Below are positions 1 through 11,954 of a stretch of DNA of 64,000 bases, piece after piece. Both the position numbers and the translations under genes were made by a program. Position 1 is the first letter of the stretch. Each line of letters begins with the position of its first letter. Location: assembly GCA_900074885.1 (NCBI GenBank), contig FJUW01000095.1:27646-91645 (forward strand), given 5' to 3'. The notes beneath the pieces were generated by a model, which was not told the DNA's origin, searched no databases, and was given only the letters and a program-made list of their open reading frames with translations. Source of the stretch: Rhynchosporium graminicola. Its lineage: Eukaryota > Ascomycota > Leotiomycetes > Helotiales > Ploettnerulaceae.

Positions 1-939
1 TGCTAGCTCGATGTAACCACCTGGTGACATGTGCCTGTGTTCGTGTTAGCGATAGACTTCACACCAGAACTTTTGAGGGTTTTCATATTTTCGGCATTTA
101 TTCTCATGGAAGGTCGCACCTGGACTGTGTATGCAAATAGTGGAGGAAATGAATGAGCACTTACTTGAAGCTTTGCTCAAAAAACCGTGGCCAATCCGCA
201 AAACTTGCTGTCATCATCCTCGAAAAGATGAAATCAAACCTCTGATCTTCCTTGAACGTCCATTCCTCCTCTAAGTCATCGACCTGGAAACTGACATTGG
301 GCGGGACGAAAGTCGGCTATTCGATAAGTCAATATAGCGAAAGATAATTCTCTTCAGATTGTGGATTGAAGGGATGAGCATAAGAGTGACGTGGTGAATA
401 CATGATATAAACCCACGCGTGCTAAGTACAGCATACAGAGCCGATTCTCAGATCTGACAAGATCTGCCGCTTACACAAAAAGAAGATTCTGGATAGAAAC
501 GAAATTCTCAACACACCTGAATCGGACTCAGATCCACCCCCAAAACCTCCGTCTCGGGATGTTCATCCGCAAAATCAATCGCCCAGATACCCGTCCCAGT
601 ACCCACATCCAGCACCCGATGCAGTTTCTCCGGGAGCGGACACAAGTGCAGTTTTTTCGAGAAAGTTAGCATGAACAGGTGATGTTGCAAATCGAGACGT
701 TCTTGTTCAGAGTCGTCGTTGGGGGACAGGTATTTCCCATCTTTGTAGGCGTGGTAGCGACGACCGTTTTCGTGCCGATGTGCGAGGATGCTGCTGTTTA
801 TGGAGGCGGTGGAGGAAAGGTCGTCGTCGAACGAGTCGCCGAGTGAAGAGTCGGCGTCGTCGTCGTGGTCGTTGGGATTTGGGTTGGGGTTAGTAGGGAG
901 AGTGGTGGTGGGAGAGGGAGTTGGGGTGGGTTCAGACAT
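1..939 (-). CDS. LaeA-like SAM-dependent methyltransferase (3' end outside window)
   Basis: Spliced gene, read as exons 939-517, 316-165 and 34-1, continuing off the left edge. Exon 1 has a low-complexity Thr/Pro/Asn/Asp N-terminus, then the SAM-binding motif I (VLDVGTGTGIWAIDFA) and acidic motif VLGVDLSPIQ. Exon 2 gives PTFVPPNV, a conserved acidic stretch and FSRMMTASFADWP; exon 3 gives HMSPGGYIEL. All three pieces are typical of the fungal LaeA/Class I methyltransferase family, used both in regulation of secondary metabolism and as tailoring enzymes. Introns have GTGTGT..AATAG and GTAAGT..ACACAG borders and the frame stays open across both. The C-terminal part is missing only because the window ends. 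Which LaeA-like paralogue this is cannot be told; the family is large, and no biosynthetic cluster lies nearby. Confidence 0.85.
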
Positions 940-3900
940 GGCGGGGTACTGTATATTGAGGACAAATAGGAAACAATGTTTTGTCTGATACTAATATCAA
1001 GGAAACGAGATCTCGGAGGGAGATACTTGTCTGTTGTACTATTTTTTGTTCTATCTAAGGCATAGGTAGCCATGAAGCCCGTCTCCTCCGCCTAGCTAAG
1101 TAGCATTTTTTTCTTCACCATTGCAGCATCTTTCTTCTCAATTAAGCTCAAGTGCCCTTCCCCCAGCGTCCTGGGATCGGCAGATATGTCAAAGGCCCGT
1201 AAATATCAAAGCAGGATATAGTCCGACTGGTCAGTGTGACCAAACAGTCTGATTTAAGGCCGTACTATCTACTTTAATGCGAACAAATAATTCGTGGAAT
1301 TGGTAAGTGTTAGCCGCCTTCATGTGCATGAATCTGTGAGCATAGGATAGGTATGGGGGGAAGGAGATTTATATAGTTTAGGAAAGTCGCTTGAAAGATA
1401 AGGTCTTAACAAATAGGGCTGCGATTCTCGTTCCCAAGTTATGTGTGTACAGGCCATGATGTAAAAGTCAAATGTTGCATTGCAGTTTAAGATACGGAGC
1501 CACTCCTGAAGCTGAGGTGGGTCCTCGCTTACGTTGGGACTAAAAACAATCAGATAGGAAGCCCATATTTGACAATAGAGCAAAGATATTCCGGAATAGA
1601 ATCTGTTGCTGAATATAATCCCTCAATTAATGACCGGCTGTTACATCTTACCACGGACTCAACGCAATAAGATGTCTTCTTGAAAATTGAGTAGACGTCC
1701 AACAGGGTTGACTACGGCGATTTGAGTACTTCTCGACTGCGTCTAGACATTCTTTTGGGCTATCTATGTCTACAGATTGACATATCGATCAATTAGGAAA
1801 CTATGGCAAATGTATGTGAAGACATGGATATATCTTTAGATGTCTTCAGAGCTCTGGTAAGGTAAAGCAAGGGTTAAACAACTCTCCGGGCGTGCTTGGA
1901 TTCAAAGTTTGAATCATACGACTTTTCCAAAATTTGAAACTTTAAATCATCGCAGCAGATTTGCTGAATCCCCTCTCTGTCTTTCAGAGACGTTATGAAC
2001 TGTGTTGGCTTGCCGAAAGAAAAACGCCAAATCTAATTCCTGATCGCACCTTACGGTTACATACTCGTCTTTCGCACTTAAAATGGAGCAGTCTCTTACG
2101 TAGTCGCAATGCTGCTGGACCGACAGAAAACTCCAATAGCTACTACAGCCTATAGCGCAAGTGATTCGTAACAGCATGTCTGTCTGGACAAGTGTGTAAC
2201 TTCCACCAGTTGACTGGTTGCCATAAGATAGCTGTGTTCGCTTCCAGACAGATGGTCGTTGGATCCGGTAACGCAGACGTTCATGATTCATCATGTTCGA
2301 CTTTCCGAGCCCTTGGTCTTGGGGTTTCTGATGTATTACATGACAAGGCCAGCTGCACCTCGCGTTTGTGCGCAAGGTATAGTGACTGGTGATAATCAAA
2401 ATACAAAGGAACAAACAGTGACTGGACTCAGCATTTTGCTCTGCAACTTGCGCAATTATAAGTAGTCTCAAGCCCCTCACGCTGCAGTCAAGTTAAAGCC
2501 AGGAGCGCACTAAGCAGAGACTTTAATGATATAAGTAAATCATATACCCATAACTTAATGCTTTCTTTTGTGGGCTTTGGAGCGCATCCTTTCAAAGGTG
2601 TCAATCCCCCAACAGAAGAGCCTAGAGGAGCGAACTAGAGGCACATGAAAAAATACGTCGAGCTCTGCCCTCGTTCTTAATGTGTTACGGACGTGGGTTG
2701 TGAGATTGGCATCTGGCGAGAGGTTCATCGACACCCTTTTCTCCGTGCAGGTGACTGAAGAGATCCCCAGGTATTGATTGATGCACCCCACGCGATTCAA
2801 GCGATGTACCTGGAGAAAGAAGGTTACTGTTGCATGAGAAGAGAACGACGTCAGCTTGGTTGTAAGCTGCTTTTCAAGCCTACCTAGATACGTAAAATCC
2901 AGCACAGTCCGGTTACGAACCGGGGTTCCAAATTCTAAGCACCTTCGCCTAGAAAATCGATAAACCTGCTATTATCTCTACACTTGATGAATAAATAAGC
3001 GATATTTAGTGATAGAATAACAGAGTGCCTTCCAAATATGTATTACTAGAAGTTTTGTAACATATATGAAATAGGCTGTGGAGGAGAGACTGCCTAAAGA
3101 AGGGGTCTAGAAAGAAATTCCGTCTGAAAAGTGGTATTTTGTGGTGAAGCGAGGCCTAGTGAGGTAGCCTGTAGCGCATAGACTTCTGAGCCCGGGTTCG
3201 CTGGTCCCTCTGCAATGCCCGGTGATAGGAAGCAGCCACCCAAGTGCCGTGTCGTGCCAGAAACGCAGCCGTTCACCGCCTTCCTTAGCGGATGTCATCA
3301 CGACAGTTTCTGCCAAGCAACGAGTTCCTAGTGTCCTGACTCCTTAGTGGCAAATAGCAATGATCTAGACAGGGATAGTCACCTCGGAGGTCGGCAACTG
3401 CTCGATTATCGGTCCTTATCGATAAGCAACGATATATCAGATGGAACAGAACAAAGAAGAGATGAAGTTTATTGAAATGAGTTGGATAGCCGGGCCAGGC
3501 GAGGCGCGGTCGGGGGGCAATGAGCAGACAGAATAAGGAAACAAAACAGCGATCTGATATGATACGATAGGTATTGTCATTTTTATACTGCATAACAAGA
3601 ATACTGCATAACAAGAATGAAGGAAGTTCAAGAAAAGGCCTCTCGTAAAGTAAATCCAACTCTCCCACTCATCCCGCTCAATTCCCAGTTCGCCTAGAAT
3701 TCTTCCACCATCTCTCAATCTCTTGAACTCGCTTGACCTCATCAAGATTTGGCCCAGCTCTTGTCATAGAAAACACCAAGACTAAATACCTGCACGCACC
3801 TGCAATTGAAACCCCTACCTTGGCACATTATTGGTAGAGAGGGCACATGCTTGCTCAGAGGAGAAACTGGACCCGAAATCTCTCCTCTTTTCCCCAATTA

Positions 3901-4568
3901 TATTCCGTCATCAAGTCTATGAAAGCTGGGCAAGAACTCTCGGCCTGCTTGGCTGGAAAACATCCTTTTTCGCCCGTTAAATAAGTCTTGGCCTAGTATC
4001 CCGCTGACCATAAGAAATCGCATTAGCCCCCGCCCTAACATGGGGTAGTCAAGTCCTAAAGTCGAATCCGGGCAAACCTTCGGACTTTTCTACGCTTCTT
4101 CTACCTACTTTATTTTAGAACCTCGACTCTCCATCTACTCCACCTCCCGCACGCACACACCACGAACGAGATTGAAAAAAAGAATACGACTGCCTACGAA
4201 TTCCTATCCTACGAACTATTCGTTTCCTCACCCTGAAGAGAACCGACCTTCCATTCATTACACTGAAATCGCTGAGCTAGGATGTTAAGAGGGCCAAGCT
4301 ACCAAGAAACCTGCTGAATTGGAGCGGCGACTGGGCGCAACCAGAAATCTAGATGCTGCGACACCACGCAATTCTCTTGACCGATTCGACAGACTGGGGC
4401 ATTAGGAAGGGCAGTAATTTGCGCTGAAGCAGACGAGCCACTACTTCCTGCTGTTGGCAGCTACTGCTACACTCTCTATACCGAACAATACTTCAACCCC
4501 ACGTCACCTCGAAACATCTCGAAATAAAAAATATAAGCTCGCCCAAGAAACCAAGCTCTTGAGTCACC
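940..4568. other. Long intergenic region upstream of the antiporter
   Basis: About 3.6 kb with no convincing gene. Several open frames exist, the longest being 177 codons on the minus strand at 1947-2480, but none shows a recognisable domain and several overlap on both strands. A 16-bp direct tandem duplication sits at 3585-3616. The last 500 bases before the antiporter start are C/T-rich with several upstream ATGs, consistent with promoter plus 5' leader. Confidence 0.6.
3585..3616. repeat. 16-bp tandem duplication
   Basis: Two perfect head-to-tail copies of atactgcataacaaga. Intergenic, so probably a replication-slippage duplication. Confidence 0.9.
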
Positions 4569-7500
4569 ATGGCGTGGGACCACCTTTCCATCAATCGACC
4601 GCATCTGGTCTATGTTATCCTCGGCGGCTTCACATCGCTGTTCATGCTGTGTTCGTCGTTCATTAAGGAACGTCTTTACATAGGTGAAGCAACCGTTGCT
4701 ACCATCTGCGGAATCATCTTTGGACCGCATGCCGCAAATCTGATCGACCCTGGGACATGGGGAAATACCGATCAGATCACCCTCGAATTCTCTCGAATCG
4801 TCCTCGTTGTACAATGTTTCGCCGTCGGAGTCGAATTGCCGAAATACTACATGGAGAAGCATTGGAGGAGTGTGGTCTTCTTGCTACTCCCAGTCATGAC
4901 TTTTGGCTGGTTGATAACTAGCTTATTTATCTGGTGGCTGGTTCTGCCACTCACATGGCTCGAGGCTCTTGTGTGCTCAGCCTGTGTTACTGCTACCGAC
5001 CCCGTTTTAGCCAGTTCGGTGGTAGGAAAAGGAAAATTCGCCAAACGGGTTCCCAAACATTTGCGAGATCTCCTCTCTGCCGAATCAGGATGTAACGACG
5101 GAATGGCTTTCCCTTTCGTCTACCTCGCCTTATATCTTGTTCAATACAAGCCAGATGCCAATGCGGTCGCATTTCACTGGATTGTCCTTACAATTCTCTA
5201 CGAGTGTGTGTTCGGCGCGTTTTACGGCTTTATGGTTGGCTACATTGGCAGACATGGAATCAAGTATGCTGAAAGGAAGGATCTTGTCGACAGAGAAAGT
5301 TTTCTCGTGTTCTATTTCGTACTAGCATTATTCTGTGCAGGTTCAGGAAGTATATTGGGAGTTGACGATCTTCTGGTGGGATTTGCTGCTGGCGTCGGTT
5401 TCTCCAACGATGGTTGGTTTACGCAAAAGACAGAAGAATCGCACGTTTCCAACGTTATTGATTTACTCATCAACTTGGCATACTTCGTATACCTGGGAAC
5501 TATCATTCCATGGGAGCAGTACAACAACGCGGCCTTGGGATTGAGTCCCTGGAGATTAGTCGTCATAGCCTTATTCGTCCTCTTTTTCCGCAGGATTCCC
5601 ATCATGATGGCTCTGAAACCCTTCATTCCAGACATCAAGACCTGGCGAGAAGCTCTGTTCGCAGGTCATTTTGGTCCGATTGGTGTCGGAGCGATTTTCA
5701 TCGCCATTCTAGCCCGAGCTGAGTTGGAAACAGAAACAACCACCCCGCTAGGATCATACACTGATCACAATGCCCCAAATTACACGGTTGTAGCAATCAT
5801 ATGGCCAATTACTACATTCCTCGTCATCACTTCGATCATTGTCCACGGTTCCTCGATTGCAGTTTTCACGCTGGGAAAGCATATCAACACATTGCACCTG
5901 ACTATGTCATACACTACAGATGTAGATGGTCCAGGTTGGTTGAACAGACTTCCCCGTATTGCGACAACTTCAAGGTCCCAAGCCAAGTCTACAGTATCTG
6001 AGACTGATGGTGACGAAATGAAAATGGACCAATTTCCAACTGGAGCTTTACCACCAATTGGAATGCCAAGGGAATTTTTGCGCCGCCAAAAGGAAGAGGA
6101 CAATCCAAGCCGTGGCAACAGTCGAGCATCTTCTCTCATTCCCCGCCGACGAAAGAAGAAGTGGGACGATGGTCTCGGACCTGGAGGACCTATCAGTCAG
6201 TCGGCTATTTACCCGGCACGACGAAGCCAGAGTGAGCACAAGAGCGAGGACACTTCCGATACTTTGACGCCTGGTGGCAACTCGCCAGACACCGAGATGG
6301 ACCTCGAGAACGAAAAGAATGAACGCGATATTGGTGAGGTTCAGCATGATCCGGAGATGGAGGAGATTATGCATAGAAATTCTGGTGATAAGAGAGAAGA
6401 CCATCGGTCTGATGCAGAACGCCATCCTAATGGAAGAGAGATCTACAGTGAAGGCGATGATGTTATCATTGAAGATGAAGATGGTGAGGTTGTTGATAGT
6501 AAGATTGATTCCAACACGAAGAAGGAGAGAGAGAGAAAGAATTCTCCCGAAAAGGCAACGAAGGAGACGAAGGAGGACGTGGAGACGGGTGGCCTAGGGT
6601 ATAAGAATTTGAGAAAGAAATTGGGTGTATGGAGACACAGAGATGAGCCAGAGGATGAAGCTGGAGGACCCAAGGGTGCAAAAGCACCACCTAAGAAGAG
6701 AGGTCCAGCATTGGCCTATCAATTTGGCAATACTGTAAGCTAATCCACTCTTGGCACACTCACTCCAAAGTACTGACTTGCACAGATTATCGTGGAGGAT
6801 GAGGATGGAGAAGTCGTCAAGACCTACGAAATCCCCTCGAGTAAGCCCAAAACAGGCGCTGAAGGAGAAGGAGGAGGCGCAGGAGGTGCTATCCGGAAAG
6901 AGCTCAATCGAATGGGTACCTGGACAGGCATCACAAACAAGCCTGGTGAGCCATCGAAGGCTGGAGAGTCTTCAACATCTAGACCAGGCCTAAAACAAGG
7001 AGAGTCTATGCTTGGTAAATTGACCAACTGGGGATTCAAGGGTCCTAACGCCGAGGAGGAAGGCAAGCGCCCAGACAGCAAAAACGAGGAGGAAGATGAT
7101 CGTCACATCCGCTTTACTATCGGTGGAGCAGGTCGCCGTCTAACCAAAGATGACTTCCTCAACGAGATCCGAAGTCTCGATCCTAAAGCCCGCGCCGCTA
7201 TCGTTGAAACCAGCGACGCACCGCCCGCAATGAAAGACCTCGCCCGCAAAGACGCCAGCGCCGAAAGCCCAGGCAGTAATCGTCTCTTCGGCGCTAAATC
7301 CACACAAATGGCCTCTGGCTCTGGCGCAGCTAAAGCCGTTGGCGCGGAAATGGCACGCAGACGCGGCGCGGATATCGATGAACGCGACGAGTCGCAGGAT
7401 AGTGGCAGTGAGAGCGATTCCGATCGTCAGAAACGTGAGCGTCAACGTGAACGTGAACGCACGAAGTCTACTTCTGAGCAGGCCGGGAAATCGAAATCTT

Positions 7501-7904
7501 CTTCTTCCTCTGGGGGAGCTAATGTGCCGAAATCTACGAGGCGTGGATCACATGCGGGTGAACAATCTAACACGACTGCCGATATGGGCGAGACGCAGGC
7601 TGAGAGACGGAGGAGAGAATTGGCTCTTAAAGGAGTTGGGTCTGTGACGCCTGCTCAAAGAGGACGGAGCCGCGAGATTGAAGAGGATGACGCTGAGGAT
7701 GACGAGGACGCTGATGCAGGGAACGATCAGGAAACTCCTGCGGAGAGGAGGAGGAGAGTAGCCGCGCTAGGTCTTGATCGTGGAGGAGCGGGGAGGGAGG
7801 AAGAGGATAGTGATGATGATGATACGCCTAGAGTACCGCCACCCGTGGCGAAGAGTAGGGGTATCAGATTCGCGCAGAGTCCTGTGAGGGGTGAGAAGAA
7901 GTAA
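4569..7904 (+). CDS. NHA1: Plasma-membrane Na+(K+)/H+ antiporter, Nha1/Sod2 type
   Basis: Two exons, 4569-6734 and 6786-7904, joined by a 51-nt intron (GTAAGC..CACAG), giving about 1,094 residues. Residues 1-440 carry roughly 12 hydrophobic segments of the CPA1 exchanger fold. Visible signatures are TATDPVLASSVVGKG near residue 141 and SILGVDDLLVGF, with the Asp pair at 266-267, the same numbering as the ion-binding Asp pair of yeast Nha1. The family exports Na+, Li+ and K+ for H+ across the plasma membrane, setting salt tolerance, cytosolic pH and potassium balance. The remaining 650 residues are a long hydrophilic cytosolic tail rich in Glu, Asp, Arg and Ser, as in other fungal Nha1 proteins, where it regulates transport. 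Start chosen at the ATG just before the first membrane segment. Confidence 0.95.
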
Positions 7905-9468
7905 GGAAGTCAGCTAGCACGCGCGCGAGAGTGATCAAATAAGAAGGGCTTAAGGCTGTGAACAAGCCATCATAAAGTTTGCTGGTTGCAGTTTCGATAA
8001 TAAATTGAGCGAGCGAACTTTGCAGCGGCATTGGCTGGTGTTAATATGGTCTGGAGTTGTAATAGGCTGGTCTGGGACTGGGACTGGGTCTGGTGTTTGT
8101 ATTAAGACATGACATATGGATGTCTTTGTCTTCTTGTACATATTTCAGAAATACGAATGATACCTACCTACCTACCTAAATTTCTCAACCACATTCACCA
8201 AGTCTGCCTCGCTTATCAAAAGTGTGACATTGAGAGCGCAACTGAATTGATTCGTGTCTGTAAAAGAAATAAGCGAAGTACTATCACGTAGATTAGCTAC
8301 CTGTCAAGTGAAGTCCTTGGATAAGGTTAGTCCTGTAACTCTGATGTATTATCTTCACAATATCTTACATCAAATTCGTGGCTTTGAAGATTATTCTAAT
8401 CAAAGTCCTGCTCGGACTTTATGACTTTGGGATGAAATGGCATACGAGATCAAGCTTGCCTTCCCTGGAGACGGGGCTCGGCCCGCCCCGGAGCACAAGT
8501 ATGTTCAGTCATTGATACGGAAAGGGCTGGGTGTGAGTGTCTATTGGATACAGGGGCACGAGGTGAGAGGGGAGGGGTTTGTAAGTGTGTGTGTTCCTTT
8601 GGGTTTTGACGATCCGAAATTTAGTCGGAAGATGTGAGGAGATGGGAGGAGTTTATGAGCGTATGTTGGGAATGGGAGATATCTTGGAGGTAGATTGAGG
8701 TCCCTGGTAAGTGATAGCTGGATTTTGTTGATGAAGAGCGTGAAAGTTGTTCGTTCAGTGGTTGGTTTAGTAAGAGGAGGATTGGGATGTCGATAAATGG
8801 ATGAAGACCTTGACATTGCAGGCTCGAGATTGACGCCGGGAAGTTCGAAGTGTTGATTTTCGTTCAGATGCAGTGATTTCGATTGTGCGACGCGGAAGAC
8901 ACGAAGGTCTCAATTCCTGTGGAAGGATTTCTTTGGAGTGTAACCAAGAGAGCACTTTTCACACCGGTGGCGCAAACGTTTATCCAAGTACGGACCGCGA
9001 CAGATTTTCGAGCTTCGTCGAGAGAGATTTCGTGAAGAGCAATCGCTCTGGATCATTCCTGGAGAGGAGCGTGCATCGCGCTCACGCACAGTCGGCCTGT
9101 GCAACACTATTTCCAGCAAATTACATCTGTTACCACACGGCGCTACGGGGAGAATTTATAGAGGGAGTTGGGACGGTGGCGCGATCCGTCGGAAAAAATC
9201 CGCGCTATTCTGACGCTTGAGATGCGGTGCATCACCTTGGCGACGGGGTCGAAATTAAAGTACTACATATGAGGAACTACCAGCACCTCCTTTTCTTTTT
9301 AATTCTCCTCCTTCCCCAAACTTTTCCCATACGGTCTCTCCTGTACTTGTTACCTTCACACGCTCGTTGTACAGCCTCGCATTCGCAAACCACTGTCGTT
9401 TCTGTACAGACCATATATTACTCCGTCTCGGTTCCAGATACAGAACACTTAATCAACAAAACCTCAAT
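7905..9468. other. Intergenic, antiporter to GPI-protein gene
   Basis: About 1.5 kb. A 66-codon open frame at 8437-8637 starts with ATG but matches nothing I recognise. A short (tacc)n tract lies at about 8162-8178. The last 200 bases are C/T-rich and probably the promoter of the next gene. Confidence 0.5.
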
Positions 9469-10163
9469 ATGAAGACCTCAATCATCCTCCTCGCTCTCAT
9501 GAGCCTCGCCTCCTCCGAGCTCGTGGTCCGTCAAGATACAACAAGCACAAGCATAACATCCGCACCCGCAACAACACCAGCCACCGACAACTCCCCAATA
9601 GCCATGTGTCTCTCAGCCTGCAACCCCACCGACGTAAACTGCCGCGCCCAATGTGTCGGCGCCGCGCACCCAAACAGCGTTCAAGTCAATCAGACAAACT
9701 CGTGTATCATCGGCTGTCCTGTAGGTGACGGATCGCTCGCCCAGACCAATGAGTATAATAATTGTGTACAAGGCTGTATCACAAGTCATTATCTCATGGG
9801 ACAGACGTCTAGGCCGGTGAGTGTTGGGACAGAGACGAGTGTCAGCGCGTCGACTACGAGCTCGGGGTCTAGTGCGAGTCAGGTCACAAGTGCAAGCCAG
9901 GCCACAAGTGCAAGTGTTAGTCATTCGAGCAGCTCGACCAGTGCAAGAACAACCAGTAAGTTTTAGATCACATGCTGGTAACACGTGGGATGAAGGAGTA
10001 TTAACATTCAAATCTAGGTTCCGGAACTAAGACTTCGGGATCAGCTACTTCGGCTACTATTTCTGCTGCTTCTGCTCCTTCTGCGAATGCTGCTGCTGGT
10101 GGATATATGTTCGTCTCTGCTGGAGGTATCGCTGGTCTTTTCTTGGCCTTCTTCGCTTTGTAG
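9469..10163 (+). CDS. Secreted cysteine-rich, Ser/Thr-rich GPI-anchored protein
   Basis: Two exons, 9469-9955 and 10018-10163 (intron GTAAGT..TCTAG), predicted 210 residues. The ATG at 9469 opens a signal peptide (MKTSIILLALMSLASS). Eight cysteines form two blocks: C47, C51, C58, C62 (C-x3-C-x6-C-x3-C) and C79, C83, C99, C103. A Ser/Thr/Ala-rich stalk follows and the protein ends in a hydrophobic tail (GLFLAFFAL) after a small-residue Ala/Gly site, the pattern of a GPI signal. It is therefore probably attached to the plasma membrane or cell wall. An upstream in-frame ATG at 9367 would bury the signal peptide and was rejected. The cysteine spacing resembles an eight-Cys fold common in Pezizomycotina GPI proteins; it is not a strict CFEM match. 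Function unknown. Confidence 0.85.
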
Positions 10164-11954
10164 CCTGGGGCCTGTGGGGGATATTCAATGGTGGACTTGG
10201 GAGGTCGAGCTTTGGACGGAATTGCGGCTGCTTCTGTCTCTCGCTATTGTTCGGAGTGCTTATCTGATATCATGTTCACTATCTTGGGAGGATGAAATAC
10301 CATAGGAGGCAAGGGGTCTCTAGTTATCTCAGGATGTTCATCACATTTCCTGTACATATTTATATTTATTGCTAGCTCGTACACGCATGTAATCTTATTT
10401 CCTGTCATACCTTTCAATTATGACGCTCTACCATTACCCTAGTCCTCTCTGAATCAGACGATTCCTACTATCCATTCTTCGCATTTCTTACCTACTTGAT
10501 TGTTGACTTCCCTAAGCGAGCCAGCCCCTATCCCAGCTGCCAAGGTAGGCACGACCATGTATTCATCCCCATGCAAGCAACACCCTTGTCGAAGGGCTCC
10601 AGAACTCTTCGAGCTACAACTCTGGACTTCCTTCCATCAGCCAGCATAAGCAATTTACCTGCTTTCCTCTGTCCTGAATAAATCCTTGGTTTGATGAAAC
10701 CTCCCAATAAAGGCCAGGCCATGAATTTCGGGCGGATAAGAGAAGGTCAGATATATGGACTCAGCTTACAACTCAACATGAAAGCCGCCAAAAAATCTAA
10801 AAGGACGTTCATAATTTGATACTCAAAATGGGGAACATCTTTGAAGATTTCACCGAGGTGATCATAATTGAAAGTGCTTTTGCTATAAGGACCTGAATTG
10901 CTTCGACTGAGATGAGTTTGTTCGATCTCGAGTCCTGTATGAAATGGGCTTGGCTTAGTCTTGATTTTGGTGGAAAGGTCATGATGAATCAGCTTCCTTA
11001 CGTGTTTCGAGGCTGAATGACAAGTATATGCGGCATCAGCGCTCCAAGATCAAGATACTAGTCGGATGTTATCACGACTCTTTGGCCCTCCCTTTGAAAG
11101 ACTTCGAATAGCCCGAGTGTCTCAGTATCTTTGGGGATATCCACTATAGTTGAAGCCGTTATCAACAGATTTGACCTAAGTGGATCATCATCAGTCTTGG
11201 ACTCCTAGAAGAAAGGTCAAGTGCGATCAGTGTATTTCGCTCCAGGCAGGTTGAACGTGGCGGCTTGAAACTCAGTACCGTCTCGGAATCTTAGAGACGA
11301 TTTTGGGCGAAGCTTGTGGCTTGAAAGGAGGACGAACTGCATGGCGCTGCATGAACGAGGCGAATATAGTATTGATGCGGTGTTTACAGGATGTCAATAG
11401 GTACTATATCACCGGCTTGTGAAACATCGCCCTAGTAACATCATTTGATGGTTATAAGACTGTGAATAACAACCGAGATCTTTGCTTTTGGTGATAACTT
11501 TACCCTAGCCCGCAATGGTCACTTTAGCAATGTCATGAAAGATTTTTGTGACATTGAAAAGTCGCGACGTGCAACAAAACTTTTAAATCTGAAAGCGGCC
11601 CGGCCTATCTTCGGATATGGCTGCCCATGAGGACGAAAATCCCAAGCATAGTAGATATCTAAAGCTGCGACAATATAGATGTGGCGAACCGATGAATGTG
11701 AGCTTACAGAGAATCCTTTCAGTTACATGTTTCCATGGAAATTTTTTACAAAGATAAATTTAATAAAAAAAAATGTGTTGCTTATTTGTAATATACTACA
11801 GTTTTTCAGAGGAGATCTGAATGAAGTGAGGTGAGTCTTGGCAAAGCGCGTCAAAAGAAAACTCTCTACGCGAACGCGTCTCCCTCGAATTTGCCCGTCT
11901 TTAACATATCAACACCGCGAACTCCAACAGCACCGACTTCTCCAAAAATTCACA
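10164..11954. other. Intergenic, upstream of POL12
   Basis: About 1.8 kb without a supported gene; only short open frames (61-67 codons) on both strands. An A-rich tract (taataaaaaaaaatg) is at about 11761-11775. Confidence 0.55.

Noticed and set aside
1947..2480. 177-codon minus-strand open frame
   Set aside because: No domain, Ser/Arg/Cys-rich random-looking composition, overlapped by three plus-strand frames; not called as a gene.
3180..3230. tRNA-like B-box (gggttcgctggtccc)
   Set aside because: No matching A-box, acceptor stem or anticodon arm could be folded.
8437..8637. 66-codon ATG frame
   Set aside because: Short, no recognisable motif and no partner exon found; kept only as a note in the intergenic entry.
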